Translations under genes and position numbers: made by a program
Source: Nocardioides lacusdianchii
GTDB lineage: Bacteria; Actinomycetota; Actinomycetes; Propionibacteriales; Nocardioidaceae
Assembly (NCBI RefSeq): GCF_020102855.1
Contig: NZ_JADHZD010000007.1
Span: 1 to 64,000, forward strand
DNA length: 64,000 nt
Direction of reading: 5' to 3'
The notes under the pieces: model-generated
Databases searched by the model: none
Told to the model about the DNA's origin: nothing
The model's input: the letters and a program-made list of their open reading frames with translations, nothing else
Part shown: positions 8,691 to 15,717 of the stretch, piece after piece
How positions within the stretch are numbered: position 1 is the stretch's first letter
Layout of the letters: each line of letters begins with the position of its first letter

Positions 8691-9350
8691 ATGACTGAAT
8701 CACTCACGGACGACACGTCCGGCCCTGAGATCGCCGTCGAGGACGAGACCTCCGACGAGCGGTCCGCCCGCTTCGAGCGCGACGCCCTGCCGTTCCTCGA
8801 CCAGCTCTACGGCGCCGCCATGCGGATGACCCGCAACCCGGCCGACGCCGAGGACCTGGTGCAGGAGACGTTCGCCAAGGCCTACAGCGCCTTCCACCAG
8901 TTCAAGCCCGGCACCAACCTCAAGGCCTGGCTCTACCGGATCCTCACCAACACCTACATCAACTCCTACCGCAAGAAGCAGCGCCAGCCGCAGCAGTCGA
9001 TGTCCGAGGACGTCGAGGACTGGCAGCTCGCCCGCGCGGAGTCCCACTCCTCGACCGGCCTGCGGTCCGCGGAGATGGAGGCGCTGGAGCACCTGCCCGA
9101 CTCGGAGGTCAAGGACGCGTTGCAGCGCCTGCCCGAGGAGTTCCGCCTCGCGGTCTACCTCGCCGACGTGGAGGGTTTCCCCTACAAGGAGATCGCCGAG
9201 ATCATGGACACGCCCATCGGCACCGTGATGTCGCGCCTGCACCGTGGCCGACGCCAGCTGCGCGACATGCTGGCCGACTACGTCCGTGCCAACGACCTCC
9301 TTCCCGCATCCACCGTCCCCGGCGCCGACACCGAGGGGGAGGCCACGTGA
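8691..9350 (+). CDS. sigR: Thiol-oxidative-stress ECF sigma factor SigR (SigH)
   Basis: ECF sigma factor of the SigR/SigH group, which directs RNA polymerase to disulfide-stress genes. The 219-aa protein has region 2 (about residues 28-95, with [13 protein letters not shown]) and region 4 (about 140-190, with [12 protein letters not shown] and [16 protein letters not shown]). The stop overlaps the rsrA start (GTGA). The start is uncertain: ATG 8691 suits homology, GTG 8688 is adjacent, and an in-frame GTG at 8643 would add 16 residues to transcripts from the SigR-type promoter. In Streptomyces coelicolor an N-terminally extended, unstable SigR isoform arises from the corresponding promoter. 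Confidence 0.93.
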   Translation: MTESLTDDTSGPEIAVEDETSDERSARFERDALPFLDQLYGAAMRMTRNPADAEDLVQETFAKAYSAFHQFKPGTNLKAWLYRILTNTYINSYRKKQRQPQQSMSEDVEDWQLARAESHSSTGLRSAEMEALEHLPDSEVKDALQRLPEEFRLAVYLADVEGFPYKEIAEIMDTPIGTVMSRLHRGRRQLRDMLADYVRANDLLPASTVPGADTEGEAT

Positions 9351-9619
9351 GCACCCACGAGCACGGCAACGACGACTGCGTCGACTACATCGAGCGCATC
9401 GTCTACTTCATCGACAACGAGCTCGACCAGGCCGACTGCGCCGTCGTCGAGATGCACCTGCGCGAGTGCGGGCCCTGCCTCGAGCGCCACGACCTCCAGA
9501 AGGCCGTCAAGCAGCTCGTCGCCCGCTCCTGCTCGGAGGCGGCGCCTGAGTCGCTGCGTGACCGCGTACGCCTCCAGCTGCGCGAGGTGAGCATCCAGAT
9601 CACCGAGGGCGGGGCCTGA
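9347..9619 (+). CDS. rsrA: Redox-sensing zinc anti-sigma factor RsrA
   Basis: A 90-aa ZAS-family anti-sigma factor that holds SigR until disulfide stress oxidises its zinc-site cysteines. It carries Cys11, Cys31, the H37-x3-C41-x2-C44 motif and Cys62. The Cys11/His37/Cys41/Cys44 spacing is the one that matters in Streptomyces RsrA. It overlaps the end of sigR by four bases, the usual arrangement for a sigma/anti-sigma pair. The mycothiol-system annotation often given to this family fits the actinobacterial host. Confidence 0.92.
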   Translation: MSTHEHGNDDCVDYIERIVYFIDNELDQADCAVVEMHLRECGPCLERHDLQKAVKQLVARSCSEAAPESLRDRVRLQLREVSIQITEGGA

Positions 9620-9657
9620 CCCCGGGGTCACCCGATTCGCCGCACCCCCGGGTTTTT
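9620..9657 (+). terminator. Terminator after rsrA
   Basis: CCCCGGGGT at 9620-9628 pairs, with one mismatch, with ACCCCCGGG at 9644-9652 and is followed by TTTTT. This looks like a true U-tract terminator, possibly partial, between rsrA and bL37. A TTGACA (9656-9661) starts inside it and could serve as a -35 for bL37, but I see no good -10. Confidence 0.5.
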
Positions 9658-9695
9658 GACACACTGACTCGAGCACCGATTCCAGGAGGACCACC

Positions 9696-9770
9696 ATGGG
9701 CAAGACCGGACGCAAGCGCCGCGCGCGCAAGAAGAAGGGCGCGAACCACGGCAAGCGCCCCAACGCCTGA
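9696..9770 (+). CDS. Ribosomal protein bL37 (24 aa)
   Basis: A 24-residue, extremely basic protein that starts MGKTGRKRRARKKKG and ends ANHGKRPNA. The ANHGKRPNA tail is the hallmark of bL37, a microprotein seen in mycobacterial 50S ribosome structures and conserved in actinobacteria. An excellent AGGAGG Shine-Dalgarno lies about 7 bases before the ATG. It follows sigR-rsrA and precedes a strong terminator. It is short enough to be missed by most gene finders. Identification rests on recall of the family sequence. Confidence 0.85.
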   Translation: MGKTGRKRRARKKKGANHGKRPNA

Positions 9771-9795
9771 CGCGCACCTGCACGTCATCTCGTAG

Positions 9796-9822
9796 AAGTC
9801 CCCGCCGCGGCGGGGACTTTTG
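9796..9822 (+). terminator. Rho-independent terminator after bL37
   Basis: AAGTCCCCGC pairs perfectly with GCGGGGACTT around a short CGCG loop, followed by TT. It lies 25 bases past the bL37 stop and closes the sigR-rsrA-bL37 unit. Confidence 0.85.
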
Positions 9823-9845
9823 CACGTCCAGGCTCGGGCGGTGGG

Positions 9846-10061
9846 CTAGGCGTGCTGGTCGGGGACCATCGCCCCGAGTGCCGGCTGCGTGAGCGTGGTG
9901 AGCTCCGCGACGTGCGGCAGGTGCAGGTCCAGGTGGTGCTGCGACACGATGGCGCGCACCTCCTCGAGCGCGATGTGTCGCTCGTACTCCGCGAACTCGA
10001 TGCGCTGGCCCAGTGTCGCCAGTGCCTCTCGCAGCCGATCATCCATGCTGGTGTGCCCCAT
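9846..10061 (-). CDS. Small hypothetical protein
   Basis: A possible 71-aa cytosolic protein, acidic and largely helical (MDDRLREALATLGQRIEFAEY segment). I do not recognise a family. Support comes from plausible amino-acid composition and codon use and from the strand of the next gene upstream. The start could be ATG 10061 or the internal ATG five codons later (MDDRL); neither has a convincing Shine-Dalgarno. Its end lies just beyond the bL37 terminator, as expected for a convergent gene. Confidence 0.5.
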   Translation of the reverse strand: MGHTSMDDRLREALATLGQRIEFAEYERHIALEEVRAIVSQHHLDLHLPHVAELTTLTQPALGAMVPDQHA

Positions 10062-10175
10062 TCCGTACGCGCGCCCCCGCGCGCCGTGCGCGAGCCTGCC
10101 AGACCAGCGGCCGTCCCGCGATGCATCCGGGCGAGGACGTGCGGGGCGGTCTAGTCAGGTCGGCCCTGACGCACG

Positions 10176-10550
10176 CTACAGGCGGGCGAGGAACCGCTCG
10201 GCGTCGACCACCACGCGCGTGATCTCCCCGGCGGCGAGCACCTTGCCGCTGGTCGTGTCGCGCGCGCTGACGGTGAAGCGGTGCAGGCGGCCGTCCTCGT
10301 AGGCGCTGGAGGCGCTGACCTCGACCTCGGCCCCGACGGGGCTGGCGGCGAGGTGCTCGACCTGCACCCGGGTACCGACGCTCGTCGATCCCTCGGGCAG
10401 CAGCGGCTCCAGCCCGGCGCACGTGGCCGCCTCGAGCCACGCGAGGAGGCGCGGCGTCCCGAGCACCGGCAGCGAGCCGCTGCCGACGGCCGCAGCGGTG
10501 TCGTCCTCGCCCACGAGGAAGGTCAGGGTGGCGGTCTCGGGACGGGACAT
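10176..10550 (-). CDS. FlK-like hot-dog thioesterase
   Basis: A 124-aa single hot-dog-fold protein. The segments SGSLPVLGTPRLLAWLEAA (24-42) and STSVGTRVQVEHLAASPVG (55-73) resemble the fluoroacetyl-CoA thioesterase FlK group, where equivalents of Glu40 and His66 take part in catalysis. The natural substrate is probably an acyl-CoA but cannot be named. GGAAGG lies 6 bases before the ATG at 10550; the in-frame upstream extension has no coding signature. It diverges from the ECF sigma gene. Confidence 0.78.
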   Translation of the reverse strand: MSRPETATLTFLVGEDDTAAAVGSGSLPVLGTPRLLAWLEAATCAGLEPLLPEGSTSVGTRVQVEHLAASPVGAEVEVSASSAYEDGRLHRFTVSARDTTSGKVLAAGEITRVVVDAERFLARL

Positions 10551-10584
10551 GGGGGACCTTCCGACAGATGGGTGGCACGGTGAG

Positions 10585-10611
10585 GCAACCTGTGTGCCAC
10601 CCACACGTCTA
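10585..10611 (+). promoter_or_regulatory. ECF-type promoter GCAACC-N15-CGTCTA
   Basis: GCAACC (10585-10590) and CGTCTA (10606-10611) match the AAC...CGT pattern of ECF sigma promoters with a 15-base spacer. The ATG at 10618 lies 6 bases beyond the -10, so the sigma gene would be leaderless and autoregulated. Confidence 0.6.
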
Positions 10612-10617
10612 CCAGAC

Positions 10618-11193
10618 ATGGACACGGGGACCGCAGGACCAGGGGCGAGATCGGGGGCGAGATCGGGGGTGGCGATGGAGCCGGCGGTGGACATCACCGA
10701 GCTCTACGCTGCGCACCGGCTCGCCCTGGTGCGGCTGGCGGTGCTGCTGGTCGACGACGTCGCCTCCGCCGAGGACGTCGTGCAGGACGCCTTCGCGGCG
10801 CTCGCCCGGCGTCCCGACGCGGTGAAGGACCCGTCGAAGGCGCTGGCCTACCTGCGCGTCGCAGTGGTCAACACCGCACGGTCCGCGCTGCGGCGACGGC
10901 GTACGGCGCGGGCGTACTCGCCACCCCACGACCTGTCCCCACCCACGCCCGAGGACAGCGCGGTGCTGGCGGAGGAGCACCGGGAGGTCATCGTCGCGCT
11001 GCACACCCTGGCCCCGCGCCAGCGGGAGGTGCTGGTCCTGCGCTACTGGTCGGACCTGTCCGAGGCGGAGATCGCCCGCACTCTCGACATCAGCCGCGGC
11101 ACCGTGAAGTCGACCGCGAGCCGCGCGCTCGTGGCACTGGAGAAGGCCATGCACGACACCGTCACGACGAGCTCGGGGGAGGAGGAGCGATGA
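10618..11193 (+). CDS. ECF sigma factor (SigE/TIGR02983-like)
   Basis: A 191-aa ECF sigma factor. Region 2 is about residues 27-85 (AEDVVQDAFAALARRP) and region 4 about 125-180 (LAPRQREVLVLRYW then AEIARTLDISRGTVKSTASRAL). The ATG at 10618 fits the ECF-type promoter six bases upstream; an alternative ATG at 10675 (MEPAVD) would drop a Gly/Ala/Ser-rich leader. The stop overlaps the next gene by four bases, so the membrane protein that follows is the natural candidate regulator. Target genes are unknown beyond likely self-control. Confidence 0.88.
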   Translation: MDTGTAGPGARSGARSGVAMEPAVDITELYAAHRLALVRLAVLLVDDVASAEDVVQDAFAALARRPDAVKDPSKALAYLRVAVVNTARSALRRRRTARAYSPPHDLSPPTPEDSAVLAEEHREVIVALHTLAPRQREVLVLRYWSDLSEAEIARTLDISRGTVKSTASRALVALEKAMHDTVTTSSGEEER

Positions 11194-12587
11194 GCACGAC
11201 ACCTGGTGCCCCGGACCTGGAGGCGCGCCTGCGCGCCGCGCTGGCGGCGCGGGCCGACCTCGTGACGGGAGAGGACCTGACCCCGCTGGCCACGGTCACC
11301 CCGCTGCGTCCGCGGTGGTCCACTCCGTGGGTCCTGCTCGCCGCGGCCGCGGTGGTCCTGCTCGTCCTGGGCGTGGTGTTCCAGGGTGTCGGGAGCCGTA
11401 CGCGCTCTGACGAGGTCGCGCCGGAGCCGGACGCGCCGCAGCTCGAGCTGCCCGCCGACGTGGGCCGGGAGTGGAAGGCCGACGACCTCTCGTCCCCGGC
11501 GCGCCTCGACCTCGACGGCGACGGCAGGAAGGAGCGGGTGGAGTTCCTCGCCGAGCCGACGGAGGACTTCGACGGTCGGGTCCGCCTCCAGACCACCCTG
11601 AGCACGACGGGGGAGCAGGCGTACGGCATCGCAGAGCTCGGCACCACGATCGGCACGACCGCCCTCGACCCCGTCGACGCCGACGACGACGGCGACAAGG
11701 AGCTGGTGCTCTACTTCGACGACCTGTCCGCGGTCGGTGGCGGCGGCTACCCGCTGGTCTTCGACCTGCGCGACGGCCTGCTCGTCCAGGTGGCCGTCGA
11801 GGACGCCAACCTCCTGGTGCGCGGCCAGGTGCCGGTGCCGGGTGAGGGCACCGAGCACTACGAGATGGTCCGGGTCCACGACTACTGGATCGAGGACGGC
11901 GACGTCTGGTCCAGCAGGTCCGTCAACGCCTTCGCCAGCGGCAACATGTACCTGTTCCGCCCCGAGCGCTCGGTGGTGGACACCTGGAGGTGGGTCCTCG
12001 GGGACGACGGGGGGGAGGCCGGGTGCCGGGTGAAGGGTCCGGAGTCCCTGACCGACTGTGCCCCCGGGCAGGTCGACGACCCGCCGGTCGTGTCGCCCGT
12101 GGCGACCGAGACCATCGGGGTCGGGGAGGAGGCCACGTTCGACGAGGTCGTCCCGTTCTCCGTGCGGATCGACGCCGGCGACCCGGCGTCGCTGGTCGTG
12201 GCGGGCCCGGGCCGGATGCCGAGCTCCTACCTCGCGACCAGGGTGCCCGACCCGCTGGTCAACCGGCAGCAGCCCACGGCGATCACCTCCGACGGCGTCT
12301 CGCTCGTGGTGACCTCCGCGTCGGATCCCAGCGTGGTCCAGGTGCTGGCGCAGAGCGGCGACTTCCTGTCGCGCCTGATGCCGGTGGGCGATGTCTCGCC
12401 CGGCGCCGAGGGTGTCCGGACGTGGCTGACCCAGAACGGCGCTCTCGTCACCGTGGTCCCGGGTGCGGACGACACCTGGCAGGCATTCCAGTGGGTGTGG
12501 GTGGCACGCGAGCAGATGGCCGCGTTCCCGACGGGGACCGTCTGCTTCGACGACGTCGCCGATCCGGACACGGCGCGGTCCTGCTGA
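11190..12587 (+). CDS. Single-pass membrane protein, putative ECF sigma regulator with Asp-rich Ca2+-binding-like motifs
   Basis: A 465-aa protein with a short cytoplasmic N-terminus, one membrane helix (about 45-65) and a large exported part. The exported part contains two Asp-rich loops, DLDGDGRKE (about 108-116) and DADDDGDKE (about 163-171), like EF-hand or VCBS/FG-GAP calcium loops. Two cysteines about 280-290 and two near the C-terminus could form disulfides. Translational coupling to the ECF sigma gene and this topology suggest an anti-sigma or sensor role, although no classical anti-sigma domain is obvious. I do not recognise a named family. Confidence 0.75.
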   Translation: MSTTPGAPDLEARLRAALAARADLVTGEDLTPLATVTPLRPRWSTPWVLLAAAAVVLLVLGVVFQGVGSRTRSDEVAPEPDAPQLELPADVGREWKADDLSSPARLDLDGDGRKERVEFLAEPTEDFDGRVRLQTTLSTTGEQAYGIAELGTTIGTTALDPVDADDDGDKELVLYFDDLSAVGGGGYPLVFDLRDGLLVQVAVEDANLLVRGQVPVPGEGTEHYEMVRVHDYWIEDGDVWSSRSVNAFASGNMYLFRPERSVVDTWRWVLGDDGGEAGCRVKGPESLTDCAPGQVDDPPVVSPVATETIGVGEEATFDEVVPFSVRIDAGDPASLVVAGPGRMPSSYLATRVPDPLVNRQQPTAITSDGVSLVVTSASDPSVVQVLAQSGDFLSRLMPVGDVSPGAEGVRTWLTQNGALVTVVPGADDTWQAFQWVWVAREQMAAFPTGTVCFDDVADPDTARSC

Positions 12588-12588
12588 G

Positions 12589-13071
12589 TCAGAACACCTT
12601 GCTGAAGGCCAGCAGGTCGACGCCGGGCAGGGGCGACCAGTCGCGCGACGGATCGCGGGCGTAGCCCAGGCGCTCGTAGATCCGGTGGGCGGCCGTCATC
12701 ACGGCCAGCGAGGACAGTGCCATCCCGACTGCTCCGTGCTCCCGCGCCCGCTCCTCGCAGTGGGCGGCGAGCGCCGTGCCCGCACCCGTCCCGCGGGCGT
12801 CGGGGTCGACGGCGAGCATCCGGAACTCGCCCTCGTCGGGACGGCTCACCTCGCGGTAGGACGACCCCGGCGGGCAGCAGGTCGCGCTGCCCAGCAACCG
12901 GTCACCGTCGACCGCGACCCACAGCTCCGCAGCCCTCGCCCGTGACGCGGCGTCGCGGAGCCGGGCCACGTAGGGATCCGTCGGGCCGAGCGTGTACGCC
13001 GCGTAGGCGCGCACGGTCAGCTCGCCGACCGCCTCGAGGTCCTCGGGTCGCGCGAGGCGCACCTCCACCAC
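12589..13071 (-). CDS. GNAT-family N-acetyltransferase
   Basis: A 160-aa acetyl-CoA-dependent acyltransferase. The acetyl-CoA loop is FRMLAVDPDARGTGAGTAL (about 83-101), followed by a helix and the C-terminal RIYERLGY motif. Acceptor substrate unknown. GTG start at 13071, ten bases after the stop of the ThDP enzyme gene, so probably one operon. It converges on the preceding membrane-protein gene with a single base between the stop codons and no room for a terminator. Confidence 0.85.
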   Translation of the reverse strand: MVEVRLARPEDLEAVGELTVRAYAAYTLGPTDPYVARLRDAASRARAAELWVAVDGDRLLGSATCCPPGSSYREVSRPDEGEFRMLAVDPDARGTGAGTALAAHCEERAREHGAVGMALSSLAVMTAAHRIYERLGYARDPSRDWSPLPGVDLLAFSKVF

Positions 13072-13081
13072 GACCGCCGGC

Positions 13082-14761
13082 TCAGATCCCGAAGGTGTTG
13101 CGCGGGTAGGCCGCCTCGACGTCGGTGATCACGTTGACGAGGTAGGGGACACCGGCGGCGTACGCCCGGTCGAGCGCGGGCCCGATCTGCTTCGGGTCGG
13201 TGACCGTCTCGCCGGCACCGCCGAGCGCCTTCACCACGTCGTCGTACGGCGTGCGCTGGCCGAGGTCGGCGATCACGTCGTAGCCGTAGAGCATCTGCAT
13301 CGGGCCCTTCTCCAGCCCCCAGGCGGAGTTGTTGCCCATCACCATCACGACCGGCAGGTCGTGGCGCACCAGCGTGTCGACGTCCATGAGGGAGAAGCCG
13401 GCGGCACCGTCGCCGAGCAGCAGCGTCACCTGGGCCGAGGGGCGGGCGATCCGGGCGGCGATCGCGGCGCCCAGGCCGGCGCCGAGGCAGCCGTAGGGGC
13501 CGGGGTCGAGCCAGCCGCCGGGGCGCTTGGGCTCGACGTACTTGCCGGCGAAGGAGACGAAGTCGCCGCCGTCGCCGATGACGACCGAGTCGTCGGCCAG
13601 CCGCGGCACCAGCTCCCCGTAGATGCGGGCCGGGTGGATCGGGTCGGCCTCGGCGGTGAGCAGCTCGGCGTCGCGCGCCGCGGCGACCTTGACCTGGTCG
13701 GCGAGCTGGTCGGACCAGTCCTGCCAGTCGGGCTTGTCGCCGCGCTCGATCGCGGCCTGGAGGCCCTCGAGGACGGTCGTGAGGTCGCCGGACACCGACG
13801 CGGCCAGCTCTGCGTGGCCCGAGACCTGGCCGGGGGAGTCGGCGATGTGCACGACCTTCGCGAACTCGCCCTGCGGGTTCTTGTCCGGGCCGCCGAAGGC
13901 GCCGTAGCCGAGGCGGAAGTCGAGCGGCGTGCCGACGACGACGACCAGGTCGGCGCCGGACAGGGCGGCGCCGCGGGCCTTGGTGACCAGGGACCGGTGC
14001 CCGCCGGGGATCACGCCGCGACCCATGCCGTTGGTCAGGGTCGGGATGCCGAGGTCCTCCACGAGCCGGAGCGCGGCGACCTCGGCGTGGTCGGCCCACA
14101 CGTCGGTGCCGAGGATGAGGACCGGGCGCCGGGCCGCGGCCAGCAGCCGCGCGACCTTTTCCACCGCGTCGGGGTCAGGCGCGATGCGCGTGCCCTCGCC
14201 CGAGCCGGTCGATCCGGTCGAGGAGTTGAAGAACTCGTCCATCGGCACGTCGACGAAGACGGGACCGCGGTGGCTGGAGCGGGCCAGGGTGAAGGCCTCG
14301 TCCATGCCGCCCGCCACCTCGCCGGCTGTCATCAGGGTCCGTGCGGCCTTCGCGACCGGGGCGATGATCGGCGGCTGGTCGAGCTCCTGGAGGGAGCCGC
14401 TGCCCCAGCGGTTCTGCGGGGCGCGACCGCCGACGACGACCATCGGGGAGCCGGCGAACTGGGCCTGCGCGATCGCGCTGATGCCGTTGGTGACGCCGGG
14501 GCCTGCGGTGAGGACGGCCAGGCCGGGCACGCGGGTGAGCTTGCCGGTGGCCTCTGCGGCGAACGCGGCGGTCTGCTCGTGGCGTACGTCCAGCAGGCGC
14601 ATCGGCGGGCCCTGCCCCTCGGCCTGCGTCTTCACCGCGCCGTCGTACATCGGGAAGACGTGGGCACCCGAGAGGGTGAACATGGTCTCGACGCCGTGGG
14701 CGCGGGCGACGTGGACGGCCAGCTCGCCGCTGTGGCCGGAGATGTCGGTGGGCTCGCTCAT
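13082..14761 (-). CDS. Thiamine-diphosphate-dependent enzyme (acetolactate synthase-like)
   Basis: A 559-aa ThDP enzyme of the acetolactate synthase superfamily. The catalytic Glu is in RHEQTAAFAAEA, the ThDP/Mg2+ motif is LLGDGAAGFS...MGNNSAWG, and all three domains are present. It is not the canonical ilvB: no small subunit follows, and the sequence also resembles 2-hydroxyacyl-CoA lyases and oxalyl-CoA decarboxylases. Product naming is therefore tentative. The ATG at 14761 has a TAGCCT -10 element (14769-14774) seven bases upstream, so it is probably leaderless. Confidence 0.85.
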   Translation of the reverse strand: MSEPTDISGHSGELAVHVARAHGVETMFTLSGAHVFPMYDGAVKTQAEGQGPPMRLLDVRHEQTAAFAAEATGKLTRVPGLAVLTAGPGVTNGISAIAQAQFAGSPMVVVGGRAPQNRWGSGSLQELDQPPIIAPVAKAARTLMTAGEVAGGMDEAFTLARSSHRGPVFVDVPMDEFFNSSTGSTGSGEGTRIAPDPDAVEKVARLLAAARRPVLILGTDVWADHAEVAALRLVEDLGIPTLTNGMGRGVIPGGHRSLVTKARGAALSGADLVVVVGTPLDFRLGYGAFGGPDKNPQGEFAKVVHIADSPGQVSGHAELAASVSGDLTTVLEGLQAAIERGDKPDWQDWSDQLADQVKVAAARDAELLTAEADPIHPARIYGELVPRLADDSVVIGDGGDFVSFAGKYVEPKRPGGWLDPGPYGCLGAGLGAAIAARIARPSAQVTLLLGDGAAGFSLMDVDTLVRHDLPVVMVMGNNSAWGLEKGPMQMLYGYDVIADLGQRTPYDDVVKALGGAGETVTDPKQIGPALDRAYAAGVPYLVNVITDVEAAYPRNTFGI

Positions 14762-14793
14762 GCCCCGCAGGCTAGTCGGTGCCGGGTTGGCGG

Positions 14794-15648
14794 TCAGTCC
14801 GTGCTGGGTCGCAAGAAGGGCGCGTTGGTCATCCGGAGCGCCTCGATCAGCACGAGCAGCAGGTCGGGGCGCACCTGCGGCGCGTCCGGTGCCAGGGACA
14901 GGTGGATGAAGAGCGCGCGCAGGAACGACTGGGGCGCATGGGTGCGGGCGAACGGGTCGTGGTCGACCGGGCCGCCGAACGCGTTGGCCGCGGCGCCGAT
15001 GCGGTGCACCCAGGGCTCGAGGACGTCGGTGCCGAGCGTGTTGCGTCGCAGGATCCGCATCGCTGCGTGGGCCATCCGGTCGGGCTCGCCGGACTCGAGA
15101 GGCTGGTCGGCGGGCTGCTGGAGCAGGCGCTCGGCGAGGATGTCGAGCAGCACCGCGTGCTCGTCGCCGGCGAGGTGCGGCGACTCGGCGAGGGCCCCGA
15201 TCGTGTCCGCGCCGTGGGCGATCGCATGCGCCCACCCCTTGCCCGGCACGAAGCCGCGGGTGTCGACCTCGGTGAGGAACCAGACCGCGATCCGGTCGCC
15301 CCAGTCCATGATCTTCGCCGCGGGCATCAGGTGCTCGGCGGTGTCGCGCTCGAGGCACTCGGCGAGGATCAGAGCGCTGAAGCTGCGCCGGAAGACGGTG
15401 TCGGTGCCCTGCTCCCCGAGGCCGACCGACAGCCCGGTGACCATGCCGTCGCCGAGGCCGGCGAGCAGGTCGTCGTAGACGCCACGGTCGATCCAGGTCG
15501 CCAGCGCGGGGTAGGCCGTGCCGTCACGCACCTCCGGCTGCGTGGAGCCGAGCATCGTGGTGAGCTCCGCGGTCAGGTCGCCGAGCGGGCGGTCCGAGGG
15601 GACCTCGAAACCAGCCGCCTGCACCTGGTCCCAGTAGCCGATCGACAT
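14794..15648 (-). CDS. DUF2785-family protein
   Basis: A 284-aa soluble, mostly helical protein, recognised tentatively as DUF2785 from the motifs GKGWAHAIAHGAD, LAERLL and HLSLAPDA. No catalytic function is established for the family. Start ATG 15648 chosen; an in-frame ATG three codons upstream (MGRMSIG) has the better-placed GGCAGG and cannot be excluded. It ends 32 bases before the ThDP enzyme gene but that gene has its own leaderless promoter. Confidence 0.72.
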   Translation of the reverse strand: MSIGYWDQVQAAGFEVPSDRPLGDLTAELTTMLGSTQPEVRDGTAYPALATWIDRGVYDDLLAGLGDGMVTGLSVGLGEQGTDTVFRRSFSALILAECLERDTAEHLMPAAKIMDWGDRIAVWFLTEVDTRGFVPGKGWAHAIAHGADTIGALAESPHLAGDEHAVLLDILAERLLQQPADQPLESGEPDRMAHAAMRILRRNTLGTDVLEPWVHRIGAAANAFGGPVDHDPFARTHAPQSFLRALFIHLSLAPDAPQVRPDLLLVLIEALRMTNAPFLRPSTD

Positions 15649-15705
15649 GCGGCCCATCCTGCCAGCAGTCACCGACGTCGCCCCAGCCCGGTCCGGGGCT
15701 GGCCC

Positions 15706-15711
15706 TAGGGT
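15706..15711 (+). promoter_or_regulatory. TAGGGT -10 element of pdtaS (leaderless)
   Basis: TAGGGT exactly 6 bases before the GTG at 15718. Confidence 0.6.
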
Positions 15712-15717
15712 GGCCGG

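Noticed and set aside
13082-14761. Naming this gene ilvB
   Set aside because: No ilvN/ilvC neighbours and the sequence is as close to 2-hydroxyacyl-CoA lyase types; kept as ThDP enzyme.
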